The notes under the pieces: model-generated
What the model was told of the DNA's origin: nothing
Database searches by the model: none
What the model saw: the letters and a program-made list of their open reading frames with translations, nothing else
Source of the DNA: Shewanella piezotolerans WP3
Lineage (GTDB): Bacteria > Pseudomonadota > Gammaproteobacteria > Enterobacterales > Shewanellaceae
Assembly (NCBI RefSeq): GCF_000014885.1
Contig: NC_011566.1
Coordinates: forward strand, 3,763,501-3,827,500
Length of the DNA: 64,000 bases
Direction: 5' to 3'
Part shown: positions 52,889 to 62,744 of the stretch, one piece after another
Layout: each line of letters opens with the position of its first letter
How positions within the stretch are numbered: position 1 is the first letter of the stretch
Translations under genes and position numbers: made by a program

Positions 52889-55696
52889 CTAATCTGCTTT
52901 TTTATACTCAGTATAAGCTTCACCCGCTTTAAGCCACTCTGGTGCAGGTTTACCTTTTAAGTAGTGATCAAAATATTCCATCATTCGTATACTGTAATCT
53001 AGCTTATTAGGATACTTTTTAAGGTGATGAGGTTCATCCTGATACTGTAGGAATACCACATCCTTACCAGCGCGGCGCATCGCTAAATACAGCTCAACAC
53101 CCTGCTCCCAAGGCACTGCATCATCTTTATCACCAAACATAATCATCATAGGCGTGTTAATTCGCTCAACATAAAATACTGGTGAATTCTCGATGTACTT
53201 TTGCGGTGATTTGAATAGGCTTTCACCTATACGGCTTTGACCAGTCTCATACTGAAACTGCCTTGCTAAACCACTGCCATGACGTATGCCACTGTATGCA
53301 CTTGTCATGTTAGATACAGGGGCACCTGAGACTGCAGCCCTAAATATATTGGTTTTAGTCACTGCAAAAGCAGTTTGGTAACCCGCCCAAGAATGTCCTT
53401 GGATCCCAACACCTTGTGGATCAGCAATACCGATATCAATCAGGTGTTGCACCCCTGAAGTTAACGCTTGTACTGAACTATCCCCTGGATAACCGACTTC
53501 AAAGCGGATATCAGGTAAAAAGACCGCATAACCATTGTCGGCGAACCAAGCAAAGTTCGGACGATGATTAAGCTTCATTTGCGGGAATGAGTGTAATCTG
53601 TCACTCATAAAGCGATAGTAGTATACGAGTACCGGGTAACGCTGCCCTTCAACGTAGTTAGTCGGCTTAATCAACACACCATCAAGCGGCTTACCATCAC
53701 CATTAGTCCATTGCACTAACTCAGACTTACCCCAGTTAAATGCCCGTCTTTGCTTATCAAAATCTGTCTGGCGATTTGCTGTTTGTGGTGATAGATAGTC
53801 AGCGGTATAAAGATCAGGAAATAGATCATATTGCTCTTTAGAAAACACCACCGTTTCCGCATCTTTACTGCGCGCTAAAACCTTTAATTTGTAATCTCCG
53901 CCAATAAGTTTTGTGACTCCAGCAGTACCTATTTGCGCTTGATAAAAACCATCACCTTTGGTGATATCGCTATAACCCTGTAAAAGCACCTGTTGGTTAC
54001 TGCTCAATACAGTTGGGCTGTCTTTATCGTCAACCAGACCAGTAACACGATATTGCACCCTCTCTTTACGTCCCTTGCCTGCCGTCAGGTTGAAGGCCTC
54101 ATGGGAAAGAGTATTTAACTGCCAGATGTCAAACTTGTCGTAAATAAGCAACCCTGCGTCATCAGCGAGCCATGGACCAAAACCATACCCAGGCGCATTC
54201 GATGGATAATCATGATCTTCATCAGCAAAGGATACCCCTAAGCTCTTAGTAACATTAATTTTCCTATCATTAGCAATTTCGTATAGGAAAGCATTTCCTT
54301 GCAGGTAATAAGCAACAAACTTTTCATTGGGTGATAGAATAGGCTCTGACCCACTGCTCTGTTGACTCAACACCGGAATTTTACGACCAGTATTGATATC
54401 GACTAAATAAAAATCTCGATAAAAGCCGGCCCAAGTGATCATCTTTCTATAGGGTAAATCGGAACTTGCCAGCGCATAACGCTGCTGCTGTTGAATCTTT
54501 ACATCAGGAACTTGCAAATCTGCAAGTTGCACCAGATTATTACCAGTAACATGCAGCACTGCTAGATAAGTACGCTTAAGCTCTTTCTTATACTGTTTTA
54601 CTTCATGAGGCTTTATACGAGGATCTTCACCATGCCAAACACGCAGCGCTCGTTGGCCAGTGATGATTCTTTGATCATACAGGTCCACTTCTTTTTCAAC
54701 TTTTGCTAACTCGATTTGCTGGCTGACCTGTGGCACTCGTCCGAAAAACAAGCGTTGACTGTCATCAGAGAAACGTAATGCAGCGTAACGATTCAAAGTC
54801 CAATCTTTTGATGTCGGTGTAGTAGTAACACTACCAGACTCAATATTGAACAGAGATAATGAGTATTCACGTCCGAATGGCGCTTGTTTAGCATCACCGA
54901 AAGTAAAACCTAAGTACTTACCGTCGTCACTTAAGGCCAATGCTCCAAGCTGCTGCTGTTTTAAACTATGGACTATTTTGGCGCTATTGTTCGCTAAACT
55001 AACTAGCCTTAGTTCATGTTTGTCAGCCTCGACATTATTTATTGCAAGCGCAAAGTGCTTACCAGACTTGTCAAAATTAAATGCAGTAACATCTTTAAAA
55101 GTAATCGATTTCAGTTCATTAAGTGCAACAAGCTCAACGGTTGAACCTTTGTCGTAATCATCAACTTTAATGTCATTTTTACTTGTTTCATCGCTGTCTT
55201 TAGCTTTAGTCTCTTTTTTCTTACCTTCAGCTTCATACCAAATGGCAATATGTGAGCCGGTTTCGTTAAATTCAAACGACTTAACCCGCTCATAACGCAG
55301 CTCTTTGCCCGTATTGGTATCGACTAATACCATACCTGACTTAAGTTTCTTCTTTTCCTTCTTTGATGCCATTTCAGTTGTCAGCAAAGGCTGCTTGTCA
55401 ACAAAGGCAACATAACGACCGTCATGGCTTACCTTTGGCTTACTGCCACCTTTTACACTAAACTCTTTTTTCATGGTCAGATTTTTGACTAAGCCGCGGC
55501 TATCGCCTCTGTCTGGTGAAACCTCAACCGCCAGAGTTGTGCCTGTATCCGAAATCACAGGTTTACTGAGTGATTCGAATCGCATGATGTCGTCAGGAGT
55601 GATGGAATGGGTCGCGGCATAGAGGCTTGCTGGTAATAGACTCGCCGAAAATAACAGCAGAGATTTCATAGGTAATGACTTCAAGGTCTTCCTCAT
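52889..55696 (-). CDS. Exported prolyl-oligopeptidase-family serine peptidase (S9)
   Basis: A 935-residue exported enzyme. Signal peptide near residues 10-27 (MKSLLLFSASLLPASLYAATH); an ATG at residue 10 is an alternative start. An N-terminal beta-propeller (WD/PD40-like repeats) is followed by the alpha/beta-hydrolase domain from about 640. Catalytic triad: Ser in GIQGHSWAGYQTAF, Asp in MIMFGDKDDAVPW and His in QDEPHHLKKYPN. Such enzymes (DPP/ACC-like) release peptides in the periplasm. A Lys/Glu-rich insert (EGKKKETKAKDSDETSKN) lies in the propeller. Confidence 0.92.
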   Translation of the reverse strand: MRKTLKSLPMKSLLLFSASLLPASLYAATHSITPDDIMRFESLSKPVISDTGTTLAVEVSPDRGDSRGLVKNLTMKKEFSVKGGSKPKVSHDGRYVAFVDKQPLLTTEMASKKEKKKLKSGMVLVDTNTGKELRYERVKSFEFNETGSHIAIWYEAEGKKKETKAKDSDETSKNDIKVDDYDKGSTVELVALNELKSITFKDVTAFNFDKSGKHFALAINNVEADKHELRLVSLANNSAKIVHSLKQQQLGALALSDDGKYLGFTFGDAKQAPFGREYSLSLFNIESGSVTTTPTSKDWTLNRYAALRFSDDSQRLFFGRVPQVSQQIELAKVEKEVDLYDQRIITGQRALRVWHGEDPRIKPHEVKQYKKELKRTYLAVLHVTGNNLVQLADLQVPDVKIQQQQRYALASSDLPYRKMITWAGFYRDFYLVDINTGRKIPVLSQQSSGSEPILSPNEKFVAYYLQGNAFLYEIANDRKINVTKSLGVSFADEDHDYPSNAPGYGFGPWLADDAGLLIYDKFDIWQLNTLSHEAFNLTAGKGRKERVQYRVTGLVDDKDSPTVLSSNQQVLLQGYSDITKGDGFYQAQIGTAGVTKLIGGDYKLKVLARSKDAETVVFSKEQYDLFPDLYTADYLSPQTANRQTDFDKQRRAFNWGKSELVQWTNGDGKPLDGVLIKPTNYVEGQRYPVLVYYYRFMSDRLHSFPQMKLNHRPNFAWFADNGYAVFLPDIRFEVGYPGDSSVQALTSGVQHLIDIGIADPQGVGIQGHSWAGYQTAFAVTKTNIFRAAVSGAPVSNMTSAYSGIRHGSGLARQFQYETGQSRIGESLFKSPQKYIENSPVFYVERINTPMMIMFGDKDDAVPWEQGVELYLAMRRAGKDVVFLQYQDEPHHLKKYPNKLDYSIRMMEYFDHYLKGKPAPEWLKAGEAYTEYKKAD

Positions 55697-56084
55697 TTTT
55701 ATATAGTTATTAGACTAAAGTAGACTTTTTTAACCTTTAACGATCAATCATCGTCATTAGCGGTGATTTATGCAAGTTACCCTACAGAAAAAAACGTGAG
55801 ATTGCTCACCTTTTCCTGTGAAAAGTGTTTAAAAGTGTTTAAAATACGTCGCACAAAACGAAAATAATACTAAGGGATGTTGCTACTCCTTTAATGGAAG
55901 CTGTTGCCCTTGAATAAATGCTGATATGACTCAGATGTTTACACGTCAGGTATGACCTAAAACACAGATGAAGCCAGTATTTCTTCAAGTGCAGCATGAT
56001 TAGCAACAGACCTTTAATCACTTGCTATGTCCTTAAGACATGGTTAGACAATTGCAGTAACGCCTCAGCGCGGTAGGATTATCC
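55697..56084. other. Non-coding gap with divergent promoters
   Basis: 388 bases between the S9 gene and the isocitrate dehydrogenase gene. AT-rich, with a direct repeat (AAAAGTGTTT, twice, near 55818-55838). No open frame or recognised operator. Promoters for both genes must lie here. Confidence 0.5.
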
Positions 56085-57095
56085 ATGACAAAAAGAACTA
56101 TAACCGTCATCCCAGGTGATGGGATTGGCCCAAGCATTATCGATTCAGCACTAAAAATTCTTGATAAAGCGGGTTGTAATTTTGACTATGAATTTGCAGA
56201 CGCAGGTCTTGTTGCTCTCGAGAAGCACGGTGAACTAGTGCCTCAACGCACGCTTGATTTAATTGAAAAAAACCGTATTACGCTTAAAGGCCCTTTAACG
56301 ACTCCTGTCGGTGAAGGTTTTACCTCTATTAACGTAAGCCTACGTAAGCAATTTAGCCTTTACGCTAACGTGCGCCCAGTATTATCTTTTAAAGGTACTC
56401 AAGCACGTTACGACAATATCGATATCATCACTGTTCGTGAAAATACCGAAGGCATGTATTCAGGCCTAGGCCAAACCGTATCAGATGATGGTGCAACCGC
56501 TGAAGCGACTAGTATTATTACTCGCCAAGGTGCTGAGCAAATTACGACTTTTGCTTACGAGCTAGCCCGTAAAGAGGGTCGTAAAAAGGTTACTATCGTC
56601 CATAAAGCTAATATTATGAAGTCAACTTCTGGTCTGTTTTTAAAAGTCGCACGCGAAGTTAGCCAGCGCTACCCAGACATCGAAACAGAAGAGATGATTG
56701 TTGATGCAACATGTATGAAGTTAGTCATGAGTCCTGAAATCTTTGACGTGATTGTTACCACCAACTTATTTGGTGATATCTTGTCAGATCTTTGTGCCGG
56801 TCTTGTAGGTGGTCTTGGTATGGCACCAGGTGCAAACATTGGTAGCGATGCTGCAATTTTTGAAGCTGTACATGGCAGTGCGCCAGATATTGCAGGAAAG
56901 AATCTTGCGAACCCGACATCAGTAGTTCTAGCATCAATTCAAATGCTTGAATACCTAGGCATGAGCGACAAAGCAGAGCTTATTCGCAATGCAATCACAG
57001 CAGTGATTGAAGAAGGTGACCGTACAACTCGCGATCTGGGTGGTACTCACGGTACAACTGATTTCACACAAGCTGTTATTGAGCGTCTTTCGTAG
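56085..57095 (+). CDS. Isocitrate dehydrogenase (NAD-type, short form)
   Basis: A 336-residue member of the isocitrate/isopropylmalate dehydrogenase family: VIPGDGIGPSIIDSAL start, ENTEGMYSGLGQTVSDDG (substrate loop), VTIVHKANIMKSTSGLFLKV (Lys) and DVIVTTNLFGDILSDLCAGLVGGLGMAPGANIG (Asp metal ligands). The NTEGMYSG form and length point to isocitrate rather than isopropylmalate, and to the NAD-dependent type seen in Shewanella. It converts isocitrate to 2-oxoglutarate. The gene is followed by a strong terminator. Confidence 0.85.
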   Translation: MTKRTITVIPGDGIGPSIIDSALKILDKAGCNFDYEFADAGLVALEKHGELVPQRTLDLIEKNRITLKGPLTTPVGEGFTSINVSLRKQFSLYANVRPVLSFKGTQARYDNIDIITVRENTEGMYSGLGQTVSDDGATAEATSIITRQGAEQITTFAYELARKEGRKKVTIVHKANIMKSTSGLFLKVAREVSQRYPDIETEEMIVDATCMKLVMSPEIFDVIVTTNLFGDILSDLCAGLVGGLGMAPGANIGSDAAIFEAVHGSAPDIAGKNLANPTSVVLASIQMLEYLGMSDKAELIRNAITAVIEEGDRTTRDLGGTHGTTDFTQAVIERLS

Positions 57096-57121
57096 ATAGA
57101 AGTTCTTTCGCTATGCATACT

Positions 57122-57158
57122 AAAAAGGCCCTAAGTGTTTAACACTTGGGGCCTTTTT
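57122..57158. terminator. Bidirectional terminator between icd and rlmM
   Basis: AAAAAGGCCC and GGGCCTTTTT enclose further pairing (AAGTGTT with AACACTT). The genes on both sides converge here. Confidence 0.9.
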
Positions 57159-57171
57159 GATTAAGCGAACT

Positions 57172-58257
57172 TTATGAAGTGGGCTGTGCTGGTTTTAAAC
57201 ATAAATGTACAGTGACTTCGTCACGGTCATGGTAAAGATGCTTAGCCGCCATGCTAAAGTCTTTAATGCCATTCTCTTTCAAAATATCAGCCATAGTGTC
57301 CAGTATGGTAGTCACTTCTTTATAGCGTGCCTTCATTGGCAACTTTAAATTAAATATCGCTTCCTTAAACCAACCATTAATCGCCCAAGCCTCAACAAGC
57401 TCAGCCACTCGAGCCGGTTTTTCAATCATGTCACAAACCAACCAAGTGATATTCTTTCTTGGCGGTTCAAAACGAAAACCGTCAGCTTGGTAATGCTTTA
57501 CCTGACCCGTTTCCATTAACTTTTCATCCATAGGACCATTATCAACCGCAGCGACAAACATACCACGCCTTACCAGCTGATAAGTCCAACCGCCTGGACA
57601 AGCACCGAGATCAACCGCTCTCATACCACTGCTAAGACGGGTCTCTTGCTCATCTTTAGGAATAAAGTGAATAAAGGCTTCATCCAATTTTAAAGTAGAA
57701 CGACTTGGTGCATCAGCTGCGACTCTAAGACGTGGGATCCCCATAAAGTATGGAGAACTGTTATTGCTTAATGAGAAGCCAACATAAGCTTGGCCAGGGG
57801 CAACAAAACAGACGTGAATAATCGGGCGCTTAGGATTTTCCTTCTCCAACAAGTTACCCGACTTTCTTAACGCTTGCCTTAACGGCACCGTAAACTTACG
57901 ACAGAAGTTAGACAGCTCTTTTGCTTCATTGGTATCAGGTGTTTCAACTCGTAACTCACCCGCCTAATGTATATCAGCCAAAGCTTCGACAATAGGTGTG
58001 ATACGATCTTGTTCAGGTAATCCCTTTAATAGCGCTTTAGCGGCAAACATCTGTCTAGCAAAAATCAACGAATCGAGACTGATATTCTTTGCTAATATCT
58101 CAGCATCACCCGCTTGGAAACACTGAAATATCACATAAGCATCATTGGTGTTTGTTTTAACAAAACCACCAATATCGAGCTCAGCGGCACGCACTTGGAT
58201 CTCTGCCGCGCAATCTTTCTCATAACCAGCACGGCAAAATAAAAATAGGTTTATCAT
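57172..58257 (-). pseudogene. rlmM: rlmM, broken by an in-frame amber codon
   Basis: The minus strand encodes a complete RlmM-like protein of 361 codons (MINLFLFCRAGYEKDCAAEIQ... KPAQPTS) except that codon 98 (57966-57964) is TAG. Both halves are in the same frame: ADIH, stop, AGELRVETPDTNEAKEL. E. coli RlmM carries no stop here, and TAG is one step from CAG (Gln). SAM-binding motif DLGACPGGWTYQL and the THUMP-like N-terminal domain are preserved. RlmM methylates C2498 of 23S rRNA. Without readthrough the product lacks the catalytic half. A sequencing error is possible. Confidence 0.85.
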
Positions 58258-58281
58258 TGAATTTCCTGAAGATAACAAATA

Positions 58282-58317
58282 AAAATAGCGGCCAACAAAA
58301 CTGCTGCCCGCTATTTT
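58282..58317 (-). terminator. Terminator of ygdD
   Basis: Stem AAAATAGCGG / CCGCTATTTT around a 16-base loop; on the minus strand a T-rich run follows. It starts 47 bases after the ygdD stop. Confidence 0.7.
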
Positions 58318-58364
58318 ACACTTTTACTGCCCAGTAGGGTACTGCCAGTATATTGCCGTACTGT

Positions 58365-58751
58365 TTAATCGAGCTCTTTAACTCGGTTTCTCCACACTGC
58401 GACAGCAATAAACAACCAACCAAGAAGAAAACAAACACCACCCAGCGGTGTAACGGGACCTGTCCACTTAGTGCCAAGTAACGCATATAAGTAGAGCGAA
58501 CCTGAAAACAGCACAATACCCAACATAAAGAGATAACCAGCCCAATCCAATAGACGAGATTTAAGCCAATGGCCAGCGAAAGCTACCACAATCAATGCAA
58601 AGGTATGATAAAACTGATACTCAACTCCAAGATTGAAGATTGCTATCATCTCGGCAGAGGCAACATTCTTAAGCCCGTGCGCGCCAAATGCCCCAAGGGC
58701 TACCGCCATAAAACCACTTAACGCTGCCAATAATAAAAAACCACTACGCAT
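58365..58751 (-). CDS. ygdD: DUF423 membrane protein (YgdD-like)
   Basis: A 128-residue protein with four membrane helices. LAALSGFMAVALGAFGAHGLKN, FNLGVEYQFYHTFALIVVAFAGHWL, FSGSLYLYALLGTKW and TPLGGVCFLLGWLFIAVAVW match the family. Function unknown. It lies just upstream of rlmM on the same strand, the same pairing seen in other gammaproteobacteria. Confidence 0.92.
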   Translation of the reverse strand: MRSGFLLLAALSGFMAVALGAFGAHGLKNVASAEMIAIFNLGVEYQFYHTFALIVVAFAGHWLKSRLLDWAGYLFMLGIVLFSGSLYLYALLGTKWTGPVTPLGGVCFLLGWLFIAVAVWRNRVKELD

Positions 58752-58833
58752 TTAGCCTCCTGAACCTCATCAACCTAATGCTGTGAGTTAGATTAAATTT
58801 ACGCTAGCTCGACACTACGACGTCAAAGCATTG

Positions 58834-59562
58834 TCAGCCTATAAACGTCTGGATCTGTGAAATAGCTTTCGCTAGATTAGCCTCAAACGTGGTACCTGAC
58901 GACTTTCTTGGTTTAAAACTATGATCGCCATCGGTTAACCAGTGCAATTTAACTTTTCCCATTGCTGGCCAGGTTTCAACTAAACCTTTATGACCAAACT
59001 TATCGCGCTCGCCTTGAATAACCATAAGCGGTGCTTTGCACTTCTCGATTGGGTCAAGCCGAGGCTCACCACCTTTTAGCGGGATAAAGGGATAACCAAG
59101 GCACACGACACCGTCAACTGACAAGCTTTCAGCCAGAATGGCAGACATACGTCCTCCCATCGACTTACCCACTAAGAATATTCTTTGAGGCCTAAAATGC
59201 TGCTTTAAGATGCTTAATTGCAAGGCATAATCTGCAATCAATTTTGGCGCTCGATCTGGCGGACGTCGTTTACCATCGATAGCATTAGCACGCATATAAG
59301 GAAAATTGAAGCGCACAACTTGTGCATTTGCTTGAGCAAGGCCGCTAGCCAGCATCGCCATAAACTCATGCTGCATATTTGCACCCGCACCATGAGCCAG
59401 AATAATTAGCGTATCGCAGTTTTGCTTATCATTAGCAGCTAGCGGCGTTAAAAGGTATTCGCTAGCATCATAGGTCAGCTCATCGGCACTTAGCTGTTCC
59501 ACGGCAGTTGAAATCGCCCCATCTAAGTAAGCTTGCTTTAATCTATCCGGTAAGGAGCTCAC
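58834..59562 (-). CDS. Alpha/beta hydrolase (KANL3/Tex30-like)
   Basis: About 242 residues from the GTG at 59562 with RBS GAGGAG eight bases upstream; the frame upstream overlaps the LysR gene and is not needed. LIILAHGAGANMQHEFM is the oxyanion loop, LVGKSMGGRMSAIL the nucleophile elbow (GKSMGG), VIQGERDKFG the Asp region and TDGDHSF the His. It overlaps the end of the gcvA-like gene by 20 bases. Substrate unknown. Confidence 0.88.
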   Translation of the reverse strand: MSSLPDRLKQAYLDGAISTAVEQLSADELTYDASEYLLTPLAANDKQNCDTLIILAHGAGANMQHEFMAMLASGLAQANAQVVRFNFPYMRANAIDGKRRPPDRAPKLIADYALQLSILKQHFRPQRIFLVGKSMGGRMSAILAESLSVDGVVCLGYPFIPLKGGEPRLDPIEKCKAPLMVIQGERDKFGHKGLVETWPAMGKVKLHWLTDGDHSFKPRKSSGTTFEANLAKAISQIQTFIG

Positions 59563-60454
59563 TACGAGTCTCCTCTTCAAACATATCAAGCATCCACTCT
59601 CTAAAGGCCGCAACCTTACCAATGTCTGCATGATTTTGCTGGCAAACTAAATAATATGCATTTTTACTGACTAGAACCTCAGGAAATGGGCATACCAAAC
59701 GACCGGCTTTAATATCAGGTCTAGCGAGTACACTGTAGCCTAGCGCTACACCTTGTCCATGAGCAGCAGCTTGTAACACTAAAGAGGAGTGACTAAATAT
59801 GGGACCTTGGTTCACATTAATATCCGTAATCCCACATTGTCTAAACCAAGCTTGCCAATCTTGACGGCTAGAATCATGTAACAGAGTGTGATTTTTAAGA
59901 TCACTTGGTTTCTCTAATGGCTTAGGACCACTTAACAACATCGGTGAACAAACTGGAATAAGCACTTCATTACGCAGTTTATCGGCTCGCATTCCACTCC
60001 AGTTTCCAAGGCCATAATAGATGGCAACATCGACGTCATCCGTCAACGAACCATCCTCATCATCCACGGCTTTAATTCGTACATCAATATCTGGATTTTT
60101 TTCACTAAACTTGGCAAGCCGAGGTACTAACCACTGAATAGCAAAACTCGGAGAAGTCGCTACAGTTAAGGAGCCTATAGCACTTCTTGCGAGTAATCTA
60201 TCGGTCGCGTCAGCAAGTTGTGTAAAGATATCTTTGATATCAAGAAAGTAACTTTGTCCCTCTTCTGTTAATAAAAGAGAGCGGTTTTTACGCCTGAATA
60301 ACTTTAGCCCTAAATATTCTTCAAGCGCCTTAATTTGATGACTCACTGCCGCTTGAGTCACAAACAGTTCCTCCGCCGCCCGTGTAAAGCTCAAATGCCT
60401 TGCTGCAGCCTCAAATGCCTTCACCGCATTAAGGGGGGGTAGTCGTCTGGCCAT
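59543..60454 (-). CDS. LysR-family regulator, GcvA-like
   Basis: A 303-residue regulator. The N-terminal helix-turn-helix (RRLPPLNAVKAFEAAARHLSFTRAAEELFVTQAAVSHQIKALEEYLGLKLFRR) closely resembles GcvA, the activator of glycine cleavage genes. A LysR substrate-binding domain follows (about 90-290). No gcv genes are in the window. Its end overlaps the hydrolase gene start, suggesting one transcript. The name gcvA is not certain without the target genes. Confidence 0.85.
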   Translation of the reverse strand: MARRLPPLNAVKAFEAAARHLSFTRAAEELFVTQAAVSHQIKALEEYLGLKLFRRKNRSLLLTEEGQSYFLDIKDIFTQLADATDRLLARSAIGSLTVATSPSFAIQWLVPRLAKFSEKNPDIDVRIKAVDDEDGSLTDDVDVAIYYGLGNWSGMRADKLRNEVLIPVCSPMLLSGPKPLEKPSDLKNHTLLHDSSRQDWQAWFRQCGITDINVNQGPIFSHSSLVLQAAAHGQGVALGYSVLARPDIKAGRLVCPFPEVLVSKNAYYLVCQQNHADIGKVAAFREWMLDMFEEETRSELLTG

Positions 60455-60636
60455 AGTGATCGAGATCCCGTTTTTTAATTAGTTTTTCTAATGAGTATTG
60501 TTACATTTTATCGTTTGTAAAGGCCAGTGTTTTTGGTTAAATTTTGCGCCAACAAAATGATACTAGTTGGACAGCCTCTACGACGTAATTGGGGAGTGTC
60601 TAACAAACCCAAATTTAAGCCTGGAGGCTATTGAAC

Positions 60637-60867
60637 ATGTTAAACCTTAAAACTGTATTTGTTATCGCACTTCTATCAGCTTCTACCACTGTTAGCGCAG
60701 ATGAAATTGCTGTTGATACCACTGACCTTGAAGCGACATTAACTGCTAACTTAGCAGAAAGCATGGAGTTGATGCAGGTACAGTTAACTGAAGAGCTAAA
60801 CACTATGCTTGTTGCTGAAGAGCAGCAAGAAGACAAAGCGACTAAAACAGTTCAGCTCGCTGACTAA
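60637..60867 (+). CDS. Small exported acidic protein
   Basis: A 76-residue protein starting at the ATG at 60637; GGAGG lies about nine bases upstream, which favours this over the TTG at 60631. Signal peptide NLKTVFVIALLSASTTVSADE. The mature part is acidic, Thr-rich and helical (ATLTANLAESMELMQVQLTEELNTM). Unknown family. Divergent from the GcvA-like gene. Confidence 0.6.
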   Translation: MLNLKTVFVIALLSASTTVSADEIAVDTTDLEATLTANLAESMELMQVQLTEELNTMLVAEEQQEDKATKTVQLAD

Positions 60868-60972
60868 TCACTTAACAAATATTAATACAGTAGAGACGCT
60901 CTCAGGCACTTTAATCGACAGATAAAGTTAAGCCATAGATGGAAAACCATCTCTGTCTCGTTATTAATATAT

Positions 60973-61002
60973 AAAAAAGCCACCTACGAAGGGTGGCTTT
61001 TT
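60973..61002. terminator. Terminator after the small exported protein gene
   Basis: AAAAAAGCCACC with GGTGGCTTTTTT and an 8-base loop. It suits both strands. Confidence 0.85.
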
Positions 61003-61038
61003 TGTGTCTATTGAAAAATATTCCACTTTAAACATCAC

Positions 61039-61066
61039 AAAAAAAGCGACCTTTAAGTCGCTTTTT
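61039..61066. terminator. Terminator after thiI
   Basis: AAAAAGCGAC with GTCGCTTTTT and a 6-base loop, 27 bases after the thiI stop on the minus strand. It forms a tandem with the previous terminator. Confidence 0.8.
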
Positions 61067-61092
61067 CATCAAGTAGTTTAGCTGCTACTCTT

Positions 61093-62547
61093 TTAAGGTC
61101 GGTAAACCTTAACATTACTGTAACCCTGCTCTTGCAAATAAAGCGCCTGTAGCTTACTCATCACACCGCGATCGCAATACAATAAGTAAGTCTTATCTTT
61201 GTCCAAATCTGCAAATTGAGTCGCTAACTTATAGAATGGAATAGTCTTGGTTTCAATTCCTTCAATTTCTAGCGGATCTTTCTCTTCCTCTTCAGGCGCA
61301 CGTACATCAATAATCACTTCATCTGCACTGATTGCAGCAACGGTTTCAGCTTCAGTAATTTTGGTGTCCATCTGAGTTGCAATCTCTTTGATGTCAATAA
61401 TGACAGCATCTTGAATCACTCTATCAATGAGATCATCAGAGAATTTAGCTTCTTCTGCTTCTACTTTTGACAGTACCGCTTTCACCGTTGGTTTCTGTGA
61501 AATCACGCCGCAGTACTCTGGGATCGACTTAGCAAAGTCCTCTGTACCAATCTCGCGGCTTATATTAATAATATCCTGCTTATCCATCGCAATTAACGGC
61601 CGCAATATAAGCTGCTCTGTACAACGGTCAATGACATTGAGGTTAGTCAAGGTTTGGCTAGAGACTTGCCCCATCGCTTCACCGGTGACCAGAGCTTGGA
61701 TCCCCATTTTGTCAGCAACGCGTGCAGCTGCTCGCATCATCATACGTTTAAGTACAACGCCCATCTGTCCATTATCGACTCGCTCTAGAATCTCTTGCAC
61801 AACAGGATCAAATGGTACTGAGATAAACTTAACTTTGTGTGATTCACCGTATTTCTGCCATAAATGGTAGGCAACCTGCTTAACACCAATTTCGTGTTGA
61901 TCGCCACCTAAATTAAAAAAGCAGTAGTGAGTACGCGAACCACGCTTAATAAACTGATAGCTAGAAACACCTGAGTCAAAGCCACCCGATATTAGCGATA
62001 ACACGTCCTCTTGGGTCGCCATAGGGAAACCACCAAGACCTTGAATACGTTTATCAACGAGATAAAGCTGTTCGTTATCTATTTCTAGATTAACCGTCAT
62101 GTCAGGATTTTTCAGGCGTACGCCAGCAGCTTCAGTAAACTGGTTTAGACCACCACCAACATAGCGTTCAACTTCAATCGAGTTAAAGTCATGTTTACCC
62201 GCACGCTTAACGCGCACACAAAATGTCTTTCCAGCTAGCTGGTCTTTATACACGGCTAACGTTTGCTGATAGATATCATCAACAGACTCAAACGTGCTTA
62301 CATTCACTTGCAGTACATGGGCAATACCGGGAATACAAGCTAAGCGCTCGCCAAATGCTTCAATCAAATCAGGTCTATCATCTGGCACCATCACCATGAT
62401 TTTGTCCCATTGACGTTGTACTTTTGCAGACTCATCCACTTTTTTAAGTACATTACGAATATTGGTTTCAAGCATTTTGGTAAAGCGCATTCTTACCGGC
62501 TTGCTTTTCATCATGATTTCAGGGAACAGTTTTACGATAAATTTCAT
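61093..62547 (-). CDS. thiI: tRNA sulfurtransferase ThiI with rhodanese domain
   Basis: A 484-residue protein. Order: ferredoxin-like and THUMP domains (about 1-165), PP-loop ATPase (LSLISGGFDSGVSSYQF near 180) and a C-terminal rhodanese domain with the active Cys in YLLYCDRGVMSKLQ (about 456). It makes 4-thiouridine in tRNA and supplies sulfur for thiamine. Length equals that of E. coli ThiI (482). Standalone gene. Confidence 0.97.
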   Translation of the reverse strand: MKFIVKLFPEIMMKSKPVRMRFTKMLETNIRNVLKKVDESAKVQRQWDKIMVMVPDDRPDLIEAFGERLACIPGIAHVLQVNVSTFESVDDIYQQTLAVYKDQLAGKTFCVRVKRAGKHDFNSIEVERYVGGGLNQFTEAAGVRLKNPDMTVNLEIDNEQLYLVDKRIQGLGGFPMATQEDVLSLISGGFDSGVSSYQFIKRGSRTHYCFFNLGGDQHEIGVKQVAYHLWQKYGESHKVKFISVPFDPVVQEILERVDNGQMGVVLKRMMMRAAARVADKMGIQALVTGEAMGQVSSQTLTNLNVIDRCTEQLILRPLIAMDKQDIINISREIGTEDFAKSIPEYCGVISQKPTVKAVLSKVEAEEAKFSDDLIDRVIQDAVIIDIKEIATQMDTKITEAETVAAISADEVIIDVRAPEEEEKDPLEIEGIETKTIPFYKLATQFADLDKDKTYLLYCDRGVMSKLQALYLQEQGYSNVKVYRP

Positions 62548-62744
62548 TGGTCTTCCGCGGGGGCAAATTTAAACAGCAATGGGTGGATTATAACAATATC
62601 CCGACACGTTTGCGTATATCTGATCTGTCATTATCGGCGAATATTCGTCTTTGCAACGTTGAAAGTCACATATAAAGCAGAGGAACCCCTAAATGAAGTG
62701 CAGATAGCAACGATAGCTGCTATCTGCTCGCGAGGGTAGATTAA

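Noticed and set aside
55839..56021. 60-codon frame upstream of the isocitrate dehydrogenase gene
   Set aside because: Low-complexity composition, no RBS, and in the divergent promoter region.
59563..59631. N-terminal extension of the alpha/beta hydrolase frame
   Set aside because: The GTG at 59562 has a good RBS and the extension lies inside the LysR gene without homologous character.
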